A stretch of 6,947 bases of DNA from Nitrospiraceae bacterium (lineage in GTDB: Bacteria; Nitrospirota; Thermodesulfovibrionia; Thermodesulfovibrionales; UBA1546): NCBI GenBank assembly GCA_003535475.1, contig DOHC01000207.1, positions 1 through 6,947 of the forward strand, given 5' to 3'. Shown here piece after piece: positions 1 to 6,430 of the stretch (within the stretch, counting starts at the first letter, position 1; each line of letters begins with the position of its first letter). The translations under genes were made by a program, and so were the position numbers. The notes under the pieces were generated by a model. The model was not told the origin of the DNA. It worked only from the letters and a program-made list of their open reading frames with translations, and did not search any database.

Positions 1-300
1 GTGGACGAGGCGTTCTTAAGAAGGATAAGGTATAAGATTGAGATAACCCATCCGTCAGAGAAAGACTATGAGGCTATCTTCATGCAGGTATGCAAATGTA
101 ACGGTATTGAATTCAAGAGGGACGTGTATGATTATCTCCTGAAAAATTACTACAAGAGGCTTGATGTAAAACTTAATGCCTGCCATCCAAGGGATATAAT
201 AGACCATATTATTGACAATGCGCGCTATTATATCCATCCTCAGCAGCTTACAAAAGAGGGGATAGACTTTGCATGGAAAAGCTACTTTGTGAATATATAG
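1..300 (+). CDS. AAA+ family ATPase, C-terminal fragment (5' end outside window)
   Basis: The reading frame is open from the first base and ends in TAG at 298-300. The GTG at position 1 is most likely an internal valine codon, so only the last 100 or so residues are visible. They begin with VDEAFLRRIRYKI, which resembles the end of an AAA+ core: an acidic-Ala-Phe-Leu-Arg-Arg segment like the 'box VII'/arginine-finger region. An alpha-helical lid-like region rich in Lys, Asp and Tyr follows, including HPRDIIDHIIDNARYY. The Walker A and B motifs expected upstream are not in the window, so ATPase assignment rests on this tail alone. No known function can be attached; related proteins are uncharacterised predicted ATPases. 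The stop is immediately followed by the ATG of the glycosyltransferase gene, which implies co-transcription and coupled translation. Confidence 0.6.
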   Translation: MDEAFLRRIRYKIEITHPSEKDYEAIFMQVCKCNGIEFKRDVYDYLLKNYYKRLDVKLNACHPRDIIDHIIDNARYYIHPQQLTKEGIDFAWKSYFVNI

Positions 301-1035
301 ATGAAAGATCTTCTGTCCGTTGTAATACCGGCATATAATGAGGAATTGAGAATCTCTTCTACTTTGGAGAGGCTCTGCGGTTATTTAAGGGACAATTCAT
401 GGGAGTTTGAGGTGATAGTAGTTGATGACGGGAGCTCTGATAGCACCGTATCAATCGTAGAAAATCTCAGCCGTAAGTATGGCAACATAAGATTAATTCA
501 GTATTCAAAGAATGCCGGGAAGGGGCATGCCATTAGAACTGGTGTTCTTTCTTCCAGAGGCAGCCTTTTGTTAATGTGTGATGCTGACCTGTCTACGCCC
601 ATAGAAGAAATAGAAAAACTTACTCCTTTCATCCGGAGCGGCTTCGATATAGCCATCGGATCGAGGGGACTTATGGAATCGGATCTTGTAGTAAGACAGC
701 CGTGGTACAGGGAGATAATGGGAAAGGTGTTCAATGTTTTTGTAAAGATTATGGTTATCAGAGGATTAAAGGATACTCAATGCGGTTTTAAACTCTTTAA
801 CGGCAACGTATCAAGAAGGCTCTTTGGGAAAACTTGCATAAAAGGTTTCAGCTTTGATGTAGAAGTACTGTTCCTTGCAAGGCAGGAAGGCTATAAGATA
901 AAAGAAGTGCCTATAAGGTGGCTTAACTCGCCAATGTCAAAGGTGAAAATAACGAGAGACCCTCTTAAGATGTTTCTGGATTTATTGAAAATAAGGACAT
1001 ACTGGCTTTTGGGTAAATATAATAAGCCTGTCTGA
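301..1035 (+). CDS. GT2 family glycosyltransferase, polyprenyl/dolichyl-phosphate glucosyltransferase-like
   Basis: The 244-residue product is a GT-A fold family 2 glycosyltransferase. It opens with SVVIPAYNEE (residues 6-15) and has VVDDGSSD (40-47) for nucleotide-sugar binding. The metal-binding DAD motif is at 94-96 within CDADLSTP, and GSRG is at 120-123. REIMGKVFN (137-145) and DTQCGFKLF (158-166) are typical of the ALG5/DPM1-like branch that transfers a sugar from a nucleotide-sugar to a polyprenyl phosphate. I see no transmembrane helix, so it is probably a cytosolic or membrane-peripheral enzyme supplying lipid-linked sugar for envelope glycan assembly. The exact donor and acceptor cannot be told from sequence. 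The ATG directly follows the TAG of the upstream ATPase gene (0-bp gap). No strong Shine-Dalgarno sequence lies at the right distance, so translation is probably coupled. The gene ends 12 bp from the convergent MEMO-family gene. Confidence 0.88.
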   Translation: MKDLLSVVIPAYNEELRISSTLERLCGYLRDNSWEFEVIVVDDGSSDSTVSIVENLSRKYGNIRLIQYSKNAGKGHAIRTGVLSSRGSLLLMCDADLSTPIEEIEKLTPFIRSGFDIAIGSRGLMESDLVVRQPWYREIMGKVFNVFVKIMVIRGLKDTQCGFKLFNGNVSRRLFGKTCIKGFSFDVEVLFLARQEGYKIKEVPIRWLNSPMSKVKITRDPLKMFLDLLKIRTYWLLGKYNKPV

Positions 1036-1047
1036 AACAAATCATTT

Positions 1048-1851
1048 TCATTTGACAATCATGCCTGCGTAACCCACTACATGGTCATAGTCTCCGCTGA
1101 CTTCGCCTGATGTGGAGTATTTAATAAGCCTTGCCTCAATAGCTCCGAGCGCCTTTGCTGCAAAGAGCATCACTGTCGCCGGAAGATAGCCGCACATGGA
1201 AATCCTCTCCCTCCCTACAATTCCATAGAGCCCTTCAGGGTTCAGGGACTTAATCATCTCTATCGCTTTTTTGTCTTTCTGTCTTGCAACATCATCAGGC
1301 ACATAATGGCTCATATCAGAGCTTGCAACTATAACTGAGGCGTAATTAACCTCTTTTATTGATTTTGCAATTCCTTCTCCGAGCAAACGGCATTCTTCAA
1401 GAGAGGCCGACATGACTGCAATCGGCACGATCTTCGGCTCTGTGGAAAAATAAGCTATGAACGGAAGCTGCACCTCAAGTGAATGTTCAAAGGTATGTGC
1501 CTGTGCATCTTTTGAAATTATCGGTGTGTTTGCGGCTATTCTCCGTGAAAGTTTTTCATCTATAGAGAAAACACCTGTTGGTATTTCCCATTCGCCTGAC
1601 GCCGTCATGGAAACCTTTGGGCCGAGGCCTGTATGATTAGGGCCTATAAGCACGAATGTTTTCGGAAACTCTATTGCTGAGTAAACCTCTCCTGCAACAG
1701 AGCCCGAGTATATGAGTCCGGCATGAGGAGCGAGTATCCCTATTGCGTGTTCTTTTACAGCGCTGCTGTTTATGTATTGCTTGACCTGCTCTGTCAGTTT
1801 TGATGCTGTGCCTTGATAGAACTGTCCTGCAACTGCCGGTGGTCGCCTCAT
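1048..1851 (-). CDS. MEMO1 family protein (AmmeMemoRadiSam system protein B)
   Basis: The 267-residue protein starts MRRPPAVAGQFYQG, the typical N-terminus of this family, and has the usual full length. The fold is related to class III extradiol dioxygenases. Residues matching the metal-site set reported for human MEMO1 are all present: His43 in APHAGLIYSG, His73 in GPNHTG, Asp179 and His182 in SSDMSHY, and Cys220 in MCGYLP. EHSLEVQLPF (122-131) and the C-terminal DYDHVVGYAGM (254-264) are further family hallmarks. In bacteria and archaea the gene often occurs with AMMECR1 and a radical SAM partner; neither is in this window. The biochemical function in bacteria is not settled. The start lies 2 bp after the dnaB stop, with an AGAGG Shine-Dalgarno inside the end of dnaB, so it is the last gene of the rplI-dnaB unit. 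Confidence 0.9.
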   Translation of the reverse strand: MRRPPAVAGQFYQGTASKLTEQVKQYINSSAVKEHAIGILAPHAGLIYSGSVAGEVYSAIEFPKTFVLIGPNHTGLGPKVSMTASGEWEIPTGVFSIDEKLSRRIAANTPIISKDAQAHTFEHSLEVQLPFIAYFSTEPKIVPIAVMSASLEECRLLGEGIAKSIKEVNYASVIVASSDMSHYVPDDVARQKDKKAIEMIKSLNPEGLYGIVGRERISMCGYLPATVMLFAAKALGAIEARLIKYSTSGEVSGDYDHVVGYAGMIVK

Positions 1852-1853
1852 TT

Positions 1854-3224
1854 TTAAAAGACCTCTTCGGTTTCGTTATATTCCCTGTCGCTATAATTTT
1901 CAAACCTTGTGTAATGCGGGAAGAATGCGAGGTTGATTGTTCTGGTTGGCCCGTTTCTCTGCTTTGCAACATTGATTTCCGCCTTGCCCTTTTCGTGAGA
2001 ATCCTTATTGTAGAATTCATCCCTGTAGAGGAAGATTATGACATCCGCATCCTGCTCTATTGCGCCTGACTCTCTCAAATCAGCGAGATTAGGCCTTTTG
2101 TCGTTCCTTTGCTCTACGCCTCTGTTTAGCTGGCTTAGCGCGATTACAGGCACTTCCAGTTCTTTGGACAGCGCCTTGAGTGAACGGGATATCTCGGAGA
2201 TTTCCTGTTCTCTGTTCTTGTCAAAGCCTCCTCTGCCTCTCATCAACTGGAGGTAGTCCACTACTATCAGGCTTAACCCCTTGTGTTCAAGTTTAAGCCG
2301 CCGCGCTTTAGCCCTCATCTCAAGGACATTTATATTTGAGGAATCATCTATGAAGATAGGCGCCTCTGTGAGTTTCCCTGCGGCATTGGTGAGTTTGCTC
2401 CAATCATCTTTTCTTATGAAACCTTTTCTTACGCTGTTGGAATCAACCCTTGCTTCTGAACAGAGCATTCTCAGTGCAAGCTGTTCCTTTGACATTTCCA
2501 GACTGAATATTGCGACAGGTTCTTTCAACTCAACACCGACATAACGGGCAATATCCAGGCTGAACGCTGTTTTTCCCATAGAAGGCCTTCCTCCTATTAC
2601 TATTAGATCGCCCCTTTGAAATCCTGATGTCAGCTCATCCACCTGTGTAAACCCGGATGCAATGCCTGTTATTGCGCTCTTCTTGTCATAAAGGTACTCT
2701 ATAGTCTCAAAGCTGCCCTTTATCAGATCTTTCAGGGTTACAAAGGATGCCTTTATCCGTTTGTCTGATATGTTAAAGATTATTCTCTCTGCATTATCAA
2801 CAAGTTCGTCGGCATCCATGTTGTCTTCGTAAACCTTGCCTGCAATTTCAGAGGCGGATTTTATGAGTGATCTCATGAGAGATTTTTCGCGGATTATCTT
2901 TGAATGATATTTTATGTTCGCAGCGGTGGGAACCTGGCTTGCAAGGGCAGAAAGATATGGTTCTCCACCCACTGCGTCAAGGTCGTTTCTTTTCCTGAGT
3001 TCTTCTGAGATTGTTATCAGGTCAATAGGCTCGTTTTTTTCAAAGAGTTCTATCATCGCATCAAAAATTTTCCTGTGCGATTCTCTGTAAAAATCTTCAC
3101 GCGTGATAATCTCGATGATTTTCGGAAACGCATCATTTTCTATCATGATTGCGCCGAGGACAGACTGCTCTGCCTCAATGTTCTGAGGCGGCAGATTGTT
3201 TGTTGTCAGGTCTGTATTTTTCAT
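1854..3224 (-). CDS. dnaB: Replicative DNA helicase DnaB
   Basis: The 456-residue protein is a full-length hexameric 5'-3' replicative helicase that unwinds DNA at the fork and recruits primase. The N-terminal domain starts at LPPQNIEAEQSVLGAIM (11-27) and runs to about residue 115. A helical linker around 160-185 joins it to the RecA-like motor. The motor carries Walker A GGRPSMGKT (211-219, Lys218), Walker B LIVVDYLQLM (319-328, Asp323), the SQLNRGVEQR DNA-binding/sensor motif (364-373), and a probable arginine finger in KQRNGP (Arg423). ADLRESGAIEQDAD (381-394) is also canonical. No intein interrupts the Walker A or other motor motifs, although DnaB is a common intein host. The start codon overlaps the rplI stop in an ATGA, and no strong separate Shine-Dalgarno is visible, which indicates translational coupling. 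The C-terminal tail is short and acidic (ETEEVF). Confidence 0.98.
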   Translation of the reverse strand: MKNTDLTTNNLPPQNIEAEQSVLGAIMIENDAFPKIIEIITREDFYRESHRKIFDAMIELFEKNEPIDLITISEELRKRNDLDAVGGEPYLSALASQVPTAANIKYHSKIIREKSLMRSLIKSASEIAGKVYEDNMDADELVDNAERIIFNISDKRIKASFVTLKDLIKGSFETIEYLYDKKSAITGIASGFTQVDELTSGFQRGDLIVIGGRPSMGKTAFSLDIARYVGVELKEPVAIFSLEMSKEQLALRMLCSEARVDSNSVRKGFIRKDDWSKLTNAAGKLTEAPIFIDDSSNINVLEMRAKARRLKLEHKGLSLIVVDYLQLMRGRGGFDKNREQEISEISRSLKALSKELEVPVIALSQLNRGVEQRNDKRPNLADLRESGAIEQDADVIIFLYRDEFYNKDSHEKGKAEINVAKQRNGPTRTINLAFFPHYTRFENYSDREYNETEEVF

Positions 3225-3664
3225 TCTGCAACGACGGTAATGTTCAGTTGTGTTGTTATATCATGATGAACCTTTACGCTCACAGTGTAAGCGCCGAGCC
3301 TTTTAATCGGCTCTTCTATGAATATTTTTTTCTTGTCTATATCAATGCCTTCATTTTTAAGCGCTGATGCAATGTCCATTGAGGTTATAGAGCCGAAGAG
3401 CTTCTCTTCTTCGCCTGCCTTTGCCTTTATGAACAGGTTAAGCGATGCTATCTTTTCGGAAAGTGTCTGAGCCGAGTTCTTCTGTTTCTTTGCTTTTTCC
3501 TGAATCACCTTTTTCTGGTGCTCAAGCTCCTTTATGTTTCCTGTGATTGCCTCCACTGCCAGTTTTTTGGGAATAAGAAAATTTCTTGCATGTCCCTCAG
3601 CGACATTGACAATATCGCCCATCTTGCCGAGATTCTTCACGTCTTCTTTGAGAATTACTTTCAT
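3221..3664 (-). CDS. rplI: 50S ribosomal protein L9
   Basis: The 147-residue protein matches L9 in length and architecture. It has an N-terminal rRNA-binding domain (MKVILKEDVKNLGKMGDIVN), then the family signature region GKMGDIVNVAEGHARNFLIP (13-32). A long charged central helix follows at about 42-76, and a C-terminal globular domain at about 80-147 contains GSITSMDIASAL. Within the signature, the more usual GYARN reads GHARN (His25), a mild variation. L9 binds 23S rRNA at the base of the L1 stalk and helps keep the reading frame. A strong Shine-Dalgarno confirms the start. The gene lies directly upstream of dnaB, a common bacterial arrangement, but the rpsF and rpsR genes that usually precede it are absent here and replaced by a repeat-bearing intergenic region and a protease gene. 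Confidence 0.97.
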   Translation of the reverse strand: MKVILKEDVKNLGKMGDIVNVAEGHARNFLIPKKLAVEAITGNIKELEHQKKVIQEKAKKQKNSAQTLSEKIASLNLFIKAKAGEEEKLFGSITSMDIASALKNEGIDIDKKKIFIEEPIKRLGAYTVSVKVHHDITTQLNITVVAE

Positions 3665-3671
3665 TTGCAGG

Positions 3672-3680
3672 TCTCCTTTT
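3672..3680 (-). promoter_or_regulatory. Ribosome binding site of rplI
   Basis: On the minus strand the sequence reads AAAAGGAGA. The AGGAG core (3673-3677) lies 8 bases before the rplI ATG at 3664. It is the strongest Shine-Dalgarno in the window and fixes the L9 start. Confidence 0.85.
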
Positions 3681-3688
3681 GGTTTGCA

Positions 3689-3769
3689 AGCTAAAAGTTG
3701 AAAGTGAAAAATTAAAATGAAGATACTTTAAGCTCTTGACTTGTTACTCTTAACTTTTAACTTTTTGTT
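3689..3769. repeat. Intergenic imperfect inverted repeat made of heptad-like A/T-rich units
   Basis: The left arm, 3693-3705 (AAAAGTTGAAAGT), and the right arm, 3753-3765 (ACTTTTAACTTTT), are reverse complements over 13 bases except for one position that would be a G-U pair in RNA. Outer bases 3689-3691 and 3767-3769 can extend the pairing past a single mismatch. The right arm contains a 7-bp tandem run: TAACTTT at 3751-3757 and 3758-3764, preceded by the degenerate unit TTACTCT at 3744-3750. Read on the minus strand this is the same AGTTAA-type heptad seen at the right end of the window. The spacer is about 47 bases and there is no GC-rich stem with a T-tract, so it does not look like an intrinsic terminator. 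Confidence 0.65.
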
Positions 3770-3774
3770 AATCT

Positions 3775-3803
3775 ATTTTGATTAAAACCACAACAAAAAT
3801 CAA
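3775..3803 (-). promoter_or_regulatory. Weak candidate sigma-70-type promoter for rplI-dnaB-MEMO
   Basis: On the minus strand TTGATT (3803-3798) and CAAAAT (3780-3775) are separated by 17 bases. Each matches 4 of 6 bases of the -35 and -10 consensus. A promoter somewhere in this 150-bp gap is plausible because rplI has its own strong ribosome site and the gap separates two tight gene clusters. The AT-rich context produces chance matches easily, so this particular pair is only a suggestion. Confidence 0.2.
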
Positions 3804-3814
3804 GGGTATTCCAT

Positions 3815-4657
3815 TTATGGCATAACCTTAAACGGTACAGGTATAAATGTCAGGATGAATATTATTGCCGTAATCCAGCTGATGAGCCTCCTTCTGCTGT
3901 CCAGAGGCGTTTCCCAGTACATGACAGGCGGATGCCTGAGCCCCAGAATAATCAGCAGTATTGCCCATATAATCCATCCTTCCCAGAATAAGAACCCAAG
4001 TATCAGCATGGAAAGGACAAGTATCTTTGACATGTTCTCATGTTTTCCGCCCGATAAGGCATACGCAATGTGTCCTCCATCAAGCTGTCCTACCGGTATC
4101 AGATTTAACGCTGTGACAAAGAAACCTATCCACCCTGCAAATGCAATAGGGTGCAAAAGCACATCGTATGATTCCGGCAGTTCGCCCAGAATTAACCGCG
4201 AAAGCAGAGAGAAAAGCAGAGAGTCTCCGAGAGCCAGGCTGCCTTCCAATCCTTTTGCAACTATTACCTTGGAAAGTGGAAGCCCTATGATGACTGCCAG
4301 AAGTGAGACTATAAAGCCTGCGATGGGGCCTGATGCGCCAATGTCTATAAGCGCTTCTCTTGTAGTGATGGGAGATTTCATTTTTATAAATGCTCCGAGT
4401 GTTCCGATTAATGTAGGCGCGGGAATGAAATAGGGCAGGGTTGCCTTCACGTGGTGCTTTCTGGAGGCAATATAATGCGATAACTCATGACAGAGAAGTA
4501 TAAGCATGAGGGCAAGTGAAAACGGCAGTCCATCTATTATTTTTGACGGAGTTTTAATTATATTTTCTATTGTTTGCGTCTGGAGGGCGCCCACTGAAAG
4601 AGTGGAAAAAAACGTGGCAATAAAAAGAACTATGTGCAGCCACGGAATCTTTCTCAT
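3815..4657 (-). CDS. Site-2 protease family (M50) intramembrane zinc metalloprotease
   Basis: The 280-residue polytopic membrane protein carries the zinc-binding motif HELSH (residues 57-61) at the end of a hydrophobic helix. The second metal-site motif is NLIPVGQLDGGH (185-196, Asp193), and GTLGAFIKMKS (85-95) also occurs. This combination resembles the archaeal/cyanobacterial/plant EGY-like branch of M50 rather than the PDZ-containing RseP branch; no PDZ domain is visible. Hydrophobic segments lie near 7-24, 43-56, 108-130, 145-157, 170-187, 211-240 and 259-275. Such enzymes cleave substrates within the membrane; the substrate here is unknown. The start ATG overlaps the rimO TGA in an ATGA, preceded by AAGGGGA inside rimO, so it is co-translated with rimO and is the last gene of that unit. 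The stop is followed by the 150-bp intergenic region before rplI. Confidence 0.92.
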   Translation of the reverse strand: MRKIPWLHIVLFIATFFSTLSVGALQTQTIENIIKTPSKIIDGLPFSLALMLILLCHELSHYIASRKHHVKATLPYFIPAPTLIGTLGAFIKMKSPITTREALIDIGASGPIAGFIVSLLAVIIGLPLSKVIVAKGLEGSLALGDSLLFSLLSRLILGELPESYDVLLHPIAFAGWIGFFVTALNLIPVGQLDGGHIAYALSGGKHENMSKILVLSMLILGFLFWEGWIIWAILLIILGLRHPPVMYWETPLDSRRRLISWITAIIFILTFIPVPFKVMP

Positions 4658-5988
4658 CTTACGATAATCCCCTTCAAGTCATAATCATAGATATCTGTAA
4701 TCTCTACAGTCACAAAATCACCGATTTTTAGAAGTGACGAGTTAATCTCCCCCATCCCCACTTTAGCAAAGGGGGGCTTTGAACTTTCCATTATCACCAC
4801 TCCGTCTATCTCAGGCGCATGGGAATACAGCCTTCCTACCGCTATCCCTTCGCTGTTTTCGTCAATTACAGCCTTAAATCTTCTGCCTATTAATGCCCTG
4901 TTTTTATTCAGGGATATATCTGCCTGATGCCTCATTATTGTATCAAATCTTCTGTTTTTTATTGTCTCTGTCAGATGTCCTTTGAGCCTTGCGGCAGGCG
5001 TGCCTTCTTCTTTTGAATATTTAAAGGCGCCAAGCCTGTCAAATTCTGCTTTCTCCATGAATTTTATAAGCGAGTTGAATTCCTCCTCTGTCTCGGATGG
5101 AAAACCCACTATAAATGTTGTCCTGAGCGCAATATCAGGTATAATGTGCCTGATTTTTCTGATTAGGTTCAGGTATCCATTTCTGCTGCCTCCTCTTTTC
5201 ATGAGCTTGAGAATTCTGTCTTCAGAATGTTGAAACGGGATATCAAGGTACTTGCATATCTTTTCTTCTTCGGCAATTACATTCAGGAGCGATTCTTTTA
5301 TTGACGCAGGATAAGCATAGAGGAGCCTTATCCGGAAATCACCGCTTATTGAGCAGAGGTCTTTAAGGAGATTCGCAATGCCATAACCGTTGAGGTCTTT
5401 GCCGTAGGAGGCGGTATCCTGCGTAATCAGTATAAGCTCTTTTATCCCTGCATTTATATATCCCTCTGCCTTTTTCAGGATTTCATCAGGCGTGATGCTT
5501 TTGTATTCTCCTCTGATTGAGGGGATAACGCAGTATGTGCATTCCCTGCTGCAGCCTTCCGCAATTTTTAAATAAGCATAGCTGCTGACACGGTGAATAG
5601 GTGAATGGGTGAATCGGTGAATAGGTGTGAATCGGTGAATCGGCAAACTTTTGCAGTATTCAACTATCTTTTCCTCTTCTCCGACTCCGAATATAGCATC
5701 TATATCGGGAATTTCTTTTAGAAGTTCGTCCCTGTATCTTTTTGCAAGACATCCGAAGACAATAAGTTTTTTTGAACTATTTTTTATCTTGCAGAGTTTA
5801 AGTATTTCTTCAATTGATTCTTTTTTCGCGTCTTGTATAAAACCGCATGTATTGATGAGGAGCATGTCCGCATTTTCAGAATTATCAACGCATGATAATC
5901 CGCTGTTGATGAGTTTCTCCGTAAGATTATCAGAGTCAACAAGGTTTTTCGGACATCCCAGGCTTATAAGGGCAAACTTATTTGACAT
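4654..5988 (-). CDS. rimO: Ribosomal protein S12 methylthiotransferase RimO
   Basis: RimO is a radical SAM enzyme with two Fe-S clusters that methylthiolates a conserved Asp of ribosomal protein S12. I chose the start MSNKFALISLGCPKN (444 residues). An in-frame ATG at 6054 would add a 22-residue tail lying wholly within the upstream gene, whereas the ATG at 5988 has a Shine-Dalgarno and gives the normal family N-terminus. The UPF0004 domain supplies Cys12, Cys48 and Cys80 for the auxiliary cluster. The radical SAM motif is Cys146-x3-Cys150-x2-Cys153 in EGCSRECTYCVIP. A TRAM domain follows from about residue 365, ending DYDLKG. Two insertions are odd: residues 115-133 are encoded by an 8-bp tandem repeat in the inter-domain linker, and about 402-417 by a GC-rich palindromic repeat within the TRAM domain. 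The gene overlaps its upstream neighbour by 11 bp and the M50 gene by 4 bp. Confidence 0.96.
   Translation of the reverse strand: MSNKFALISLGCPKNLVDSDNLTEKLINSGLSCVDNSENADMLLINTCGFIQDAKKESIEEILKLCKIKNSSKKLIVFGCLAKRYRDELLKEIPDIDAIFGVGEEEKIVEYCKSLPIHRFTPIHRFTHSPIHRVSSYAYLKIAEGCSRECTYCVIPSIRGEYKSITPDEILKKAEGYINAGIKELILITQDTASYGKDLNGYGIANLLKDLCSISGDFRIRLLYAYPASIKESLLNVIAEEEKICKYLDIPFQHSEDRILKLMKRGGSRNGYLNLIRKIRHIIPDIALRTTFIVGFPSETEEEFNSLIKFMEKAEFDRLGAFKYSKEEGTPAARLKGHLTETIKNRRFDTIMRHQADISLNKNRALIGRRFKAVIDENSEGIAVGRLYSHAPEIDGVVIMESSKPPFAKVGMGEINSSLLKIGDFVTVEITDIYDYDLKGIIVR
4751..4777. repeat. GC-rich palindromic repeat inside the rimO TRAM-domain coding region
   Basis: On the plus strand CCCCACTTTAGCAAAG (4756-4771) is followed by a G-run to 4776. 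The arms CCCC-A-CTTT and AAAG-G-GGGG pair around a 3-base AGC loop with one A/G mismatch, giving a stem of about 9 positions. Flanking C and G runs (4749-4753) extend the low-complexity patch. It is translated in frame on the minus strand as KPPFAKVGMGE, which is foreign to the usual TRAM segment between 'APEIDGVV' and 'LKIGDFV'. The form is that of a small dispersed palindromic element. Confidence 0.6.
5591..5643. repeat. Octanucleotide tandem repeat (NGGTGAAT, six copies) inside rimO
   Basis: Plus-strand units are CGGTGAAT, AGGTGAAT, GGGTGAAT, CGGTGAAT, AGGTGTGAAT (a 10-bp unit with an extra GT) and CGGTGAAT, then a partial CGG. On the coding strand the unit reads ATTCACCN, which has no stop codon in any of the three forward frames. 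It is translated as PIHRFTPIHRFTHSPIHR. It occupies the variable linker between the N-terminal and radical SAM domains of RimO, just before YAYLKIAEGC. The unit length is not a multiple of three. Confidence 0.9.
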
Positions 5989-6415
5989 TGGAGCGTGCCT
6001 TTTCCACCACATGATAAATAATAAAATAGCTGATAACAGCCGAGATGAAACCAATCAAAAGTGAGCCAAAGACAAAAGGCATCAGCAGCGGCTCTAATTC
6101 ATGCGCAAAGCTGCTGAAGGTGATATGCGCCCAGTCTATTTCCGAAAGTATCTGTTTTATGCCAAGGCATTTTGCGCCGATATAAGTGCTGAAAGTATAG
6201 ATAGGGACGATAGTCCATGGGTTTGTTATATATACTCCTGTGATTGTGACAATCCTGTTAAGTCCGAAAACCCATGCCGCTATGAGTCCGAGTATTGTAT
6301 GAAGTCCGAACAGAGGAGACATGCCTATGAAAACACCAGCGGCAAAGGCAACTGCCAGTCTGTGAGGAGAATCCTTGATGGCTAAAATGTTTCTGAGTCT
6401 ATCTTTGAATTCCAT
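5978..6415 (-). CDS. DUF2062 domain-containing membrane protein
   Basis: The 145-residue protein matches the DUF2062 family. SPHRLAVAFAAGVFIGMSP (residues 16-34) is followed by LFGLHT, and NPWTIVPIYTFSTYIG (65-80) is the second conserved block. Hydrophobic stretches near 21-31, 39-60 and 106-134 indicate an inner-membrane protein with about three segments. The biochemical function of the family is unknown; members often sit beside lipid or envelope genes, so a membrane role is only inferred. The gene starts 15 bp after the thiL stop with no strong Shine-Dalgarno, and its 3' end overlaps the start of rimO by 11 bp, so it is the middle of a tightly packed operon. Confidence 0.88.
   Translation of the reverse strand: MEFKDRLRNILAIKDSPHRLAVAFAAGVFIGMSPLFGLHTILGLIAAWVFGLNRIVTITGVYITNPWTIVPIYTFSTYIGAKCLGIKQILSEIDWAHITFSSFAHELEPLLMPFVFGSLLIGFISAVISYFIIYHVVEKARSNVK
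5998..6005 (-). promoter_or_regulatory. Ribosome binding site deciding the rimO start
   Basis: The minus strand reads GGAAAAGG here, ending 9 bases before the ATG at 5988. It lies within the 3' end of the DUF2062 gene. Its presence, together with the family-typical N-terminus MSNKFALISLGCPKN, favours this start over the longer in-frame ATG at 6054. Confidence 0.65.
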
Positions 6416-6430
6416 AGCTCGACACGCTCT

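Noticed and set aside
1036..1056. Possible bidirectional terminator between the convergent genes
   Set aside because: Only a 5-bp AT-only inverted repeat (CAAAT/ATTTG) is present, with no GC stem, so it cannot be supported.
1637..2020. 127-codon minus-strand open frame across the dnaB/MEMO junction
   Set aside because: It is an alternative frame of two well-supported genes, with an Arg/Ser/Thr-rich translation and no family resemblance.
3776..3803. Possible terminator after the M50 gene
   Set aside because: TTGATT/AATCAA can pair, but the stem is only 6 bp and AT-rich with a long loop and no clean T-tract.
3855..4433. 192-codon plus-strand open frame opposite the M50 protease gene
   Set aside because: It is antisense to a clear protease gene with HELSH and LDGGH motifs, and its translation is Ser/Pro/Ile-rich without a recognisable domain.
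5591..5643. CRISPR-like array
   Set aside because: The units are 8 bp and contiguous with no unique spacers, so this is a simple tandem repeat.
5989..6054. Upstream in-frame start extending RimO by 22 residues
   Set aside because: The extension lies entirely within the DUF2062 coding region, does not resemble a RimO N-terminus, and the ATG at 5988 has a Shine-Dalgarno sequence and the family-typical MSNKFALISLGCPKN.
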